Origin: Flavisolibacter tropicus
GTDB lineage: Bacteria; Bacteroidota; Bacteroidia; Chitinophagales; Chitinophagaceae
Direction of reading: 5' to 3'
Length of the DNA stretch: 64,000 nt
Assembly (NCBI RefSeq): GCF_001644645.1
Contig: NZ_CP011390.1
Coordinates: 124,001 to 188,000, forward strand
Part shown: positions 26,460 to 33,601 of the stretch, piece by piece
Position numbering within the stretch: the first letter of the stretch is position 1
Layout of the letters: each line of letters starts with the position of its first letter
Position numbers and translations under genes: made by a program
Notes under the pieces: model-generated
What the model saw: only the letters and a program-made list of their open reading frames with translations
Databases searched by the model: none
What the model was told of the DNA's origin: nothing

Positions 26460-26530
26460 ACCGGGATTTGGGGAGATTAGTGGATTAGGAAGAGAATTAG
26501 CTGATTAGCTGATGTGAAGATTAGCAGATG
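26460..26530. repeat. Degenerate ATTAGCTG word repeat
   Basis: The spacer contains ATTAGCTG ATTAGCTG followed by looser copies (GATTAGTG, GATTAGCAG). It is one of several unrelated short-word repeat tracts in spacers of this window. Confidence 0.5.
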
Positions 26531-26601
26531 GAGAGGGAATTAATAAGAAACAAACCTCTTTTAAAACAGCGCGGGAAAGTTAGAGTTGAAGTAATAACAA
26601 G

Positions 26602-26976
26602 ATGAAAATAAAGAATGTAATGAAAGACGCTCAAATGATGATGAATCTTTTATTAAGTATGATAGGACTAACCCTCGTTAGTGCTATTGCCAATTTTGGC
26701 GTTGAAGATATCCTGTTTACGGAAAGAGTACGTGCTATTAAGCAAGGAGTTATTTCTTGTGGTTATGGTCAATCAACCTATAGACATACTGCTTATTATA
26801 TGGTGAACAGGAATGAGTGTTCTCGTTTGGGTCGTTTAAGCCTTTCAATGTTGCCTGTAGAAGATCATTCAAAATCTAGTGGGAATGGTTGTTCTCATCA
26901 GCCAAATGTTGGCGCGATGCTATGTGGTAGTGTTGGAACCAACCGGAAACTACTAAAGATTTGTACCGTTTCATGA
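26602..26976 (+). CDS. Hypothetical protein
   Basis: 124 residues that I do not recognise. A basic N-terminus and hydrophobic stretch ('MMNLLLSMIGLTLVSAIANF') could be a signal or anchor. The rest has seven cysteines ('VISCGYGQS', 'NRNECSRLG', 'NGCSHQ', 'AMLCGS', 'LLKICTVS') and no regular secondary-structure pattern. It lies in the same direction between the barrel and the first sulfatase. Codon use is not strongly gene-like, so it may be a decayed gene or chance. Confidence 0.35.
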   Translation: MKIKNVMKDAQMMMNLLLSMIGLTLVSAIANFGVEDILFTERVRAIKQGVISCGYGQSTYRHTAYYMVNRNECSRLGRLSLSMLPVEDHSKSSGNGCSHQPNVGAMLCGSVGTNRKLLKICTVS

Positions 26977-27040
26977 AAGCTAGTTAAATAAAGCCCGTAT
27001 TCATTGTTAACACCATTTAGAAACCTTAAACAATGAAGCA

Positions 27041-28597
27041 ATGGCAAAAGCAACCAGTCAGAAACAAAACGGCAAACCCAATATTCTTGTTATCTGGGGC
27101 GATGATATTGGTATTTCCAACCTCAGTTGTTATTCGCATGGGCTTATGGGTTACCAGACCCCCAATATTGACCGCATTGCCAAAGAAGGCATGATGTTCA
27201 CCGATTCCTATGGCGAGCAAAGTTGCACGGCAGGTCGATCATCATTCATCACTGGGCAGAGTGTGCTGCGCACCGGTTTGTCAAAAGTAGGCTTTCCGGG
27301 AGCCCCAATTGGTATGACAGACAAAGCACTGACCATAGCAGGCGCACTTAAAAATCAGGGCTATGCCACCGGCCAGTTTGGTAAAAATCATCTCGGGGAT
27401 CTCAACCACATGCTGCCAACCAATCATGGCTTTGATGAATTTTTCGGCAATTTGTATCACCTCAACGCAGAAGAAGAACCTGAAATGTATGATTACCCAC
27501 CAGAAAAAGACTTCCCTGATTTCCGCAAAAAGCTCGGACCCCGTGGTGTCATTCATTCCTGGGCAACAGACAAAGATGATACAACGGATGAGCCACGCTG
27601 GGGAAAAGTAGGTAAACAAAAAATAGAAGATACAGGACCGCTTAATCGCAAAAGAATGGAATCCTGCGATGATGAATTTGTAGCAGCCGCTAAAAAATTC
27701 ATTAAAACACAGCACGACGCCGGAACACCTTTTTTTGCCTGGGTGAATACAACGCACATGCACCTGTACACGCATACAAAAAAAGAAAGCCTCAAGCAAT
27801 CAGGTCGCTGGCAATCGCCTTATCACGATACCATGATCGATCACGATAAGAATGTGGGAGAGCTGTTAGATTACCTCGATGAATTAGGCATTGCTGAAAA
27901 TACGTTCGTAATGTATTCTACCGACAATGGTCCGCATCGGAATACCTGGCCCGATGGTGGTATGACACCATTCCGCAGCGAAAAGAACACCAACTGGGAA
28001 GGCGCTTTCCGCATACCGCTATTGGTACGTTGGCCGAATAAAATAAAAGCCGGTAGTATCTCCAATGAGATCGTACAACATCACGACTGGTTTCCCACCT
28101 TTATGGCAATGGCGGGTGAGACTGACATTGTAGAAAAAGCAAAGAAAGGCTACAAGGCTTGCGGTCGTACATATAAAAATCATATTGACGGCTTTAACCT
28201 GTTGCCATACCTCTCCGGAGATACGAAAGAAGGCCCGCGCAAACTCTTTGTTTATATCAGTGATGACGGAGACATACTTGCCATACGCTTCGACAACTGG
28301 AAGGTAGTATTTATGGAGCAGCGCAGTAAGGGAACACTGGGGGTGTGGGCAGAGCCTTTTACGCGGCTACGTGTGCCTAAACTCTATAATCTTCGCACCG
28401 ATCCTTATGAGTTTGCCGATACCACGTCAAACACTTATTGGGAATGGTTCCTTCGCCGTGATTACATAGCGCTTACAGCCAACTTCGTTGTTGCCAAATG
28501 GGCTGAAACTTTCAAAGATTTCCCCCCAATACAGAAACCAAACACTTTTACCATTGGTGATGCTATTGGCAAAATGAGTGAAGCTTCAGGGGATTAA
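27041..28597 (+). CDS. Sulfatase with CTAGR active-site motif
   Basis: 518 residues of the alkaline-phosphatase-like sulfatase family. The start 'NILVIWGDDIGISNLSCYS' supplies the metal Asp pair (21-22). The active-site signature is 'SCTAGRSSFITGQ', with Cys62 to be converted to formylglycine in a C-x-A-x-R context. 'FVMYSTDNGPH' gives the later metal site. There is no signal peptide, unlike most Bacteroidota polysaccharide sulfatases, so desulfation probably happens in the cytoplasm on an imported small sulfate ester. The maturation enzyme is encoded at 29595. A strong hairpin follows the gene. The substrate is unknown. Confidence 0.92.
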   Translation: MAKATSQKQNGKPNILVIWGDDIGISNLSCYSHGLMGYQTPNIDRIAKEGMMFTDSYGEQSCTAGRSSFITGQSVLRTGLSKVGFPGAPIGMTDKALTIAGALKNQGYATGQFGKNHLGDLNHMLPTNHGFDEFFGNLYHLNAEEEPEMYDYPPEKDFPDFRKKLGPRGVIHSWATDKDDTTDEPRWGKVGKQKIEDTGPLNRKRMESCDDEFVAAAKKFIKTQHDAGTPFFAWVNTTHMHLYTHTKKESLKQSGRWQSPYHDTMIDHDKNVGELLDYLDELGIAENTFVMYSTDNGPHRNTWPDGGMTPFRSEKNTNWEGAFRIPLLVRWPNKIKAGSISNEIVQHHDWFPTFMAMAGETDIVEKAKKGYKACGRTYKNHIDGFNLLPYLSGDTKEGPRKLFVYISDDGDILAIRFDNWKVVFMEQRSKGTLGVWAEPFTRLRVPKLYNLRTDPYEFADTTSNTYWEWFLRRDYIALTANFVVAKWAETFKDFPPIQKPNTFTIGDAIGKMSEASGD

Positions 28598-28607
28598 TAC
28601 CAGGCAA

Positions 28608-28640
28608 AACAACCGGCCGGGCATTTTACGGCCGGTTGTT
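28608..28640. terminator. Strong hairpin, likely terminator
   Basis: AACAACCGGCC (28608-28618) and GGCCGGTTGTT (28630-28640) form a perfect 11-base stem after the first sulfatase gene. There is only a short T-rich tail on the plus side (TTGTTCT) and TTTTG on the minus side. It may reduce read-through into the HAD gene. Confidence 0.6.
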
Positions 28641-28666
28641 CTAAAACATTCTAGAAACGTATTCAT

Positions 28667-29578
28667 ATGCTTCCCTCCTGGAACGATACCGAAAGTAAAA
28701 AAGCGATCATTGAATTTGTTGAACGAATAGCAACAGAAGATAGTACTGACTTTGTACCTGTTCCAGAGCGTATTGCCGTTTTTGATAACGATGGCACGCT
28801 TTGGGCCGAGCAGCCTACCATGGTAGAAGGGTTCTTTACTTTTGACCGGATACATGAAATGGTGGCTAATGATCCTGCCATGAAAGAGACTCAACCCTTC
28901 AAAGCCTTTTTAGAAAAAGATGTAGCAGCCATCCATGCTTTAGGAAAACGCGGCATCGTAGAGTTTGTAATGAAGGCACATGAAGCCGAAACACAAGAAG
29001 CGTTTAAAGAACTCGTTACTGATTGGTTTGCCAATGCCATACATCCTCATTTTAAACAACCTTATACCCAATGTATTTATCAGCCACAGCTAGAGCTTCT
29101 GGATTACCTGAGAGCCAATGGCTTTAAAACCTTTATTGTTACAGGTGGTGGTATCGAGTTTGTACGTACAGTAGCGGAATCTATTTATAGTATTCCACCT
29201 GAGCAGGTGGTAGGCTCAAGTACTAAAACACAGTTTGATCTAAAAGATAAAAAAGTGCAAGTGGCCAGGCTGGGTGAGTTAAGAAGTTTTGACGACCGCG
29301 AAGAGAAAGTAGTGAACATTAACCTGCACATTGGCAGAAGACCCTTGTTTGTTTTTGGTAACTCAGATGGCGACTTGCGTATGATGCAATATACACTAAG
29401 TAGCGATGGACCATGCATGGCTATGCTGCTTCATCATGATGATGCGCAAAGAGAAGTTGCTTACGACAAGGATTTCAAACTGAGTCCATTGAATGAAGCT
29501 TTATCCGTTGCCAAAGATTGGGGGATACATATTGTGAGTATGAAAAACGATTGGAACAAAGTATTTGCTTTTCAATAG
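28667..29578 (+). CDS. Cytosolic HAD-superfamily phosphatase-like protein
   Basis: 303 residues, a paralog of the protein encoded at 24510 but without a signal peptide. Motif I is 'VFDNDGTLWAEQP' (Asp40, Asp42), motif II is 'TFIVTGGGIEFV', and motif IV is 'VFGNSDGDLRMMQ' with the standard acidic residues. An active metal-dependent phosphohydrolase is expected. The gene is 16 bases upstream of the formylglycine-generating enzyme gene, indicating one transcript. Having one copy outside and one inside the cytoplasm in the same locus suggests related substrates met before and after import. What is dephosphorylated is not known. Confidence 0.88.
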   Translation: MLPSWNDTESKKAIIEFVERIATEDSTDFVPVPERIAVFDNDGTLWAEQPTMVEGFFTFDRIHEMVANDPAMKETQPFKAFLEKDVAAIHALGKRGIVEFVMKAHEAETQEAFKELVTDWFANAIHPHFKQPYTQCIYQPQLELLDYLRANGFKTFIVTGGGIEFVRTVAESIYSIPPEQVVGSSTKTQFDLKDKKVQVARLGELRSFDDREEKVVNINLHIGRRPLFVFGNSDGDLRMMQYTLSSDGPCMAMLLHHDDAQREVAYDKDFKLSPLNEALSVAKDWGIHIVSMKNDWNKVFAFQ

Positions 29579-29594
29579 TAAAAAATAATAAACA

Positions 29595-30584
29595 ATGACT
29601 ACAGGAACATTACTACATCAAAATACAGAAGCAAAATCGATAAACACAGCTAACATGGTATTTGTCCCTGGCGGAAAGTTCCTAATGGGCTCTGACAAAT
29701 TCTACCCGGAAGAAAAGCCGGTGCATGAAGTAACAGTGGATGGTTTCTGGGTCGACAAGTATGAAGTGACCAATGAAGACTTCAAAAAGTTTGTAACCGA
29801 AACCGGTTATGTAACTGTGGCTGAACGCCCGCTTAAGCCAGAAGATTACCCCGGTGCCCAACCGGAGATGCTGGTGCCGGGTGCCTTGGTATTTCAAAAA
29901 GCCAATGGACCTGTAAATCTGAATAGCTATTTCAATTGGTGGGCCTGGACGCCGGGTGCCAACTGGAAGCATCCTAAAGGGCCAGGAAGTAAGCTGAAAG
30001 GTCTTGAAAAACACCCTGTAGTGCATGTGGCCTATGAAGACGCCGAGGCCTATGCGAAATGGGCTGGTAAAGAATTGCCGACCGAAGCGGAGTGGGAGTA
30101 TGCCGCAAGGGGAGGGTTGGAAGGTAAAAGCTTCACCTGGGGTGATGAAGATGTACAGCATTCCAAACCTATGGCCAATACCTGGCAGGGCGCCTTTCCT
30201 TTTGAGAATCTGCTGGTTGATAAATATGAGGGTACAGCCCCTGTGGGGTCATTTGCCCCTAATGGTTATGGCCTATATGATATGGCCGGCAATGTATGGG
30301 AGTGGACCAGCGATTGGTATGTGGCGCATTTAGATGAAAGCGCTAACAAGGTAAAAACCTGTTGTACCAACCATGTAAACCCAAGAGTGGTTTCACCAGA
30401 GCAAAGCTTTGACCCTTGTCAGCCGCAAGTAAAGATTCCCCGGAAAGTTGTAAAAGGTGGCTCTCATCTCTGTGCACCCAACTATTGTTTACGCTACCGC
30501 CCTGCTGCTCGCCAGCCACAGATGATAGATACCGGCATGAGTCATATCGGGTTCCGTTGTATCATGAGAGCGAGTAATAAATAA
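29595..30584 (+). CDS. Formylglycine-generating enzyme (sulfatase maturase, SUMF1 family)
   Basis: 329 residues with the whole FGE-sulfatase domain: 'FVPGGKFLMGSD', 'VDKYEVTNEDFKKFV', 'LPTEAEWEYAARGG', 'YGLYDMAGNVWEWTSDWY'. The two copper-binding active-site cysteines are at 293 and 298 in 'GGSHLCAPNYCLRYR', followed by 'GFRC'. This distinguishes it from catalytically dead SUMF1-like proteins. It oxidises the target cysteine of sulfatases to formylglycine using oxygen, so the locus is aerobic. There is no signal peptide, which agrees with two cytosolic sulfatases at 27041 and 33602. A Cys pair at 256-257 is additional. Confidence 0.93.
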   Translation: MTTGTLLHQNTEAKSINTANMVFVPGGKFLMGSDKFYPEEKPVHEVTVDGFWVDKYEVTNEDFKKFVTETGYVTVAERPLKPEDYPGAQPEMLVPGALVFQKANGPVNLNSYFNWWAWTPGANWKHPKGPGSKLKGLEKHPVVHVAYEDAEAYAKWAGKELPTEAEWEYAARGGLEGKSFTWGDEDVQHSKPMANTWQGAFPFENLLVDKYEGTAPVGSFAPNGYGLYDMAGNVWEWTSDWYVAHLDESANKVKTCCTNHVNPRVVSPEQSFDPCQPQVKIPRKVVKGGSHLCAPNYCLRYRPAARQPQMIDTGMSHIGFRCIMRASNK

Positions 30585-30655
30585 ATGCTTTAAAGAAGCT
30601 GCTGTTTTAAACAGGGTAGTATGTAATCCAATTTTTAACTGTCAAAATCAGTGAC

Positions 30656-32206
30656 ATGAAAAAAACAGTAAGTCCCTCTATTGCAGAACCAACGATAACA
30701 AAATCCTCAAAAAATAAGACCACTTCAGCAATGCCATACCCAGTACGGGCATTCAATCCAGCACACCCCCAACTCAAAAATGCAGCAGGCATTCCGGCAA
30801 GTTTAGCTAATGAATCGTATGTAGAAGCGCTCGGACATATTATTTACTACTGGGGCTATCCGGCAGTTGATGCATTCGGACGCACCAGTGGATGGGAATT
30901 GATGAAGAAGTCTGGTCCTGGCGCCACGATGGGGCTCTTTCCTGGAGCGCCGAAAAATAAAATGGGTTATCTCGACGACTACATGCCTTCAGGGCAGCGT
31001 AAAGTCGTTACGCCTAACAATGACACGATATATGGGGTCGGATTTGCAGATACCCGTGAAGAACCTGCTGTTATTCAAACGCCTTCGGTTGTTCCGCAGG
31101 GCCATTACTGGACGATCCAGATCTGCGATGCGTTTACCACAGTGATCCGACAGCTTGGATCCGCCTCGGGTACGCCCGGCGGCAAGTTTCTGCTTGTCGG
31201 TCCTGATTGGGACGGCGAACCTCCAAAAGGTTTTATTGAGGTGATCAAATCGCCGACGCATGTCGTCGGAGTATTTGGCCGCAGTTACACGGCGCATACA
31301 CCGGAGTCAAAAGCACAGGCACGTGCCGTGCTTAACCAGATCGGCATGATTCCGCAGAGCGAAGATAAATCCGGGCCATTGACTTTCGACTGCGAAGCCA
31401 GTGCTCGCAACAAAGTGTATCCGCCGGGATTGACGGCGGATATTCTGGCGGCGGACCCTGACCTGCTTCGTATCCGTCCAGTGAATCCCGCAACGTTTTG
31501 GGACGATCTGAAAAAAGCGCTGGATGCGAATCCTATTGTCGGCCCCAATGATGCTGCTATGGCCGAACAGGCACGTACATTGATAGCCCTTCGTGAATCT
31601 GGAGATACCTGGCGTTCTCTTCTTGATCGTGTTGCTTTGGCCGCAGATGCCGAATTGCATGAGGGAGCGAAATATCACCAAACGGGTGTTGATGCGGGCA
31701 ACGGTTGGCAGCGACAGGAGAATGGCGGTATTTGGGGCACCGACTGGTTCGGCAGGGCACAGGCTGCGATTATTTATATCTATGTAAACGATTTTCATGA
31801 AGCGATCTACTTTATTCGCGGCACTGACAGCAAAGACGAGTTTCTTCATGGACGCTATACGTACACAATTACATTTCCGGAAAACGCATTGCCTCCTGTT
31901 GATAGGCAAAAGGGTGGCTTTTGGTCGTTGACAATGTATGATAAAGACTATTATATGTTGCCCGATAGTCCCAACCGCCGCACTAATATAGGCACTGTAA
32001 ATCTCGATGCCAATGAACTCATATTCGCCAAGGATGGATCACTGACTTTGACACTTTCAAGCAAGCAACCGGCCGATGGTGAAGCCCGGGTCAATTGGTT
32101 GCCTGCTCCTAATGACCAGTTCGCTTTGATCGTTCGTACATACGTTCCTACAACACCAATTCTCAATGGCACTTACCAATTGCCAAACGTTGAGAAAGCG
32201 AAATAG
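30656..32206 (+). CDS. DUF1254/DUF1214 protein with GC-rich core
   Basis: 516 residues. DUF1254 spans about residues 60-200 ('YWGYPAVDAFGRTSGWELM', 'VTPNNDTIYGVGFAD') and DUF1214 lies in the C-terminal third ('FWSLTMYDKDYYMLPD', 'INFNGTY'-like 'ILNGTYQLPN'). The pair is widespread next to sulfatases and dioxygenase genes, but no reaction is established. There is no signal peptide. Bases about 31000-31800 are clearly GC-richer with different codon choice, while the first 35 codons are AT-rich and resemble the start of the next gene. This suggests a core acquired from a GC-rich donor behind a local leader sequence. Confidence 0.88.
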   Translation: MKKTVSPSIAEPTITKSSKNKTTSAMPYPVRAFNPAHPQLKNAAGIPASLANESYVEALGHIIYYWGYPAVDAFGRTSGWELMKKSGPGATMGLFPGAPKNKMGYLDDYMPSGQRKVVTPNNDTIYGVGFADTREEPAVIQTPSVVPQGHYWTIQICDAFTTVIRQLGSASGTPGGKFLLVGPDWDGEPPKGFIEVIKSPTHVVGVFGRSYTAHTPESKAQARAVLNQIGMIPQSEDKSGPLTFDCEASARNKVYPPGLTADILAADPDLLRIRPVNPATFWDDLKKALDANPIVGPNDAAMAEQARTLIALRESGDTWRSLLDRVALAADAELHEGAKYHQTGVDAGNGWQRQENGGIWGTDWFGRAQAAIIYIYVNDFHEAIYFIRGTDSKDEFLHGRYTYTITFPENALPPVDRQKGGFWSLTMYDKDYYMLPDSPNRRTNIGTVNLDANELIFAKDGSLTLTLSSKQPADGEARVNWLPAPNDQFALIVRTYVPTTPILNGTYQLPNVEKAK

Positions 32207-32234
32207 ATAAAAACATCAACCCCAAAAAAGTATC

Positions 32235-33500
32235 ATGAAAAAAATATTAAGTCCATCTGTTGAAGAGTCAAAATCTTCTGCATTAACCGACCAGGATATT
32301 ACTGATGCATATGTTTATTTACTGGGCAGAGAATTGGTATTAAAGCAACAAAGGCTCGATTTTGAAAAAGAAGGTTTCAAATGGAACCAAATCATCCATC
32401 GTGAGCTTGGTGGCGTGGCATGGGCCAATCCTAATTTGGATGTAGCCTACAGTGAAGCATGGGTAGCTGTGGATGAAAACACCTGTGTGGTATTGGAAAT
32501 ACCCGAAATAAAAGGTCGCTATTACACCTGGCAAATGCTAAATGGCTGGGGCGAAACACTTCTTAACATCAATGAGAGAACTTTTCCGGATCATCCTTTT
32601 GGAAAGTTTGCATTGTGTCTTAAAGGAAGCAATCCAGAAATACCGCAAGGATGCCTGCGAGTTGATCTTCCGACAAAGACTTCCCGTGTGCTATGCCGTG
32701 TGGAACTGGGCAATGATACGAAGGAGGCAGTTCGCCTGCAGCATTTATTTAAACTCACTCCACAAGGAGAACCAAAAGTTGAAAAGCCTTTATCCGTTCC
32801 TTTATTTGAAGGAACGAATTTGCCCGGTGCGGAGATATTCCAAAATGCGTCTGGAAAAATACAAAGCGAACCGGATATCAATGAAGGCATGAATGCTTTA
32901 CAGGAAAAAACAAAAGCAGCAGAAGCGTTGGTGAATTCCGGGGCAGAAGGAAAAGCAAGAGTTGACAACGTTGTAAAGAAAACGGGCATCCCAAAAGTTT
33001 TTGAAACAATACATAATCTGGGTGTAGCAAGAAATAGATGGACAAGGCCTAAATCAATAGGCAATTATAAAGATGACTATGTTGTCCGCACCGCTGTTAA
33101 TTATGGTGGTATCTGGGCCAACAATATGGGAGAGGTGACCTATTTCACAATGGCTGGTAATGATGGCGGATCTACATATACACTGACTTTTCCTAAAGAT
33201 GCATTGCCTGCAGGTAAGGCAAGCTATTTCTGGTCCATCATTGCGGTGGATGCAGAGAAATTCCAGGTATTGCCTAATCCACTGAATAGATTTTTGCTAA
33301 ATAAGCAATCAGGATTAAAAAACAACCCGGATGGTTCCTTAACCTTGGTGTTCGGTCCGAAACCTTTGACTGAATATCCCGAATCGAATTGGCTGCCTAC
33401 GATCGAAGGGCAAAAATATAACCTAACGTTTCGCATGTACGGACCAGCAAAAGAGGTGACAGATGGAACATACTTTCCACCAGCATTGGTCAAGAAGTAA
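32235..33500 (+). CDS. DUF1254/DUF1214 protein, second copy
   Basis: 421 residues and 28 bases after the previous DUF1254 gene. The N-terminal half has 'ANPNLDVAYSEAWVAVDENT' and 'YTWQMLNGWGETLLNINERT' (DUF1254). The C-terminal half carries DUF1214: 'YTLTFPKDALPAGKASYFWS', then 'NNPDGSLTLVFGPK' and 'GPAKEVTDGTYFPP'. Codon use is ordinary for this window. The first residues ('MKKILSPSVEES') resemble those of the upstream copy ('MKKTVSPSIAEP'). No signal peptide is present. The function is unknown; context suggests binding or processing of the desulfated product. Confidence 0.85.
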   Translation: MKKILSPSVEESKSSALTDQDITDAYVYLLGRELVLKQQRLDFEKEGFKWNQIIHRELGGVAWANPNLDVAYSEAWVAVDENTCVVLEIPEIKGRYYTWQMLNGWGETLLNINERTFPDHPFGKFALCLKGSNPEIPQGCLRVDLPTKTSRVLCRVELGNDTKEAVRLQHLFKLTPQGEPKVEKPLSVPLFEGTNLPGAEIFQNASGKIQSEPDINEGMNALQEKTKAAEALVNSGAEGKARVDNVVKKTGIPKVFETIHNLGVARNRWTRPKSIGNYKDDYVVRTAVNYGGIWANNMGEVTYFTMAGNDGGSTYTLTFPKDALPAGKASYFWSIIAVDAEKFQVLPNPLNRFLLNKQSGLKNNPDGSLTLVFGPKPLTEYPESNWLPTIEGQKYNLTFRMYGPAKEVTDGTYFPPALVKK

Positions 33501-33578
33501 CAAATAGTGTATGAATAAAAGCTCATGATAAATAGTCTTTGGCATTACCAAAACAGTTCTTTTTAATAAACCTATTTG

Positions 33579-33586
33579 CCCCCCCC
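33579..33586. repeat. C8 homopolymer upstream of second sulfatase
   Basis: Eight consecutive C residues lie 15 bases before the ATG at 33602. Such tracts can change length by slippage, and this one is placed where it could affect translation initiation. Confidence 0.5.
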
Positions 33587-33601
33587 TTTAAATAATTTAA
33601 T

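Noticed and set aside
27281..27799. 172-codon minus-strand frame inside the first sulfatase
   Set aside because: It is an antisense shadow with abundant Cys and Phe and no homology pattern; the sulfatase frame is certain.
31285..31909. Long minus-strand frames within the first DUF1254 gene
   Set aside because: They arise because this part is GC-rich and stop-poor; the plus-strand frame has full DUF1254/DUF1214 motifs.
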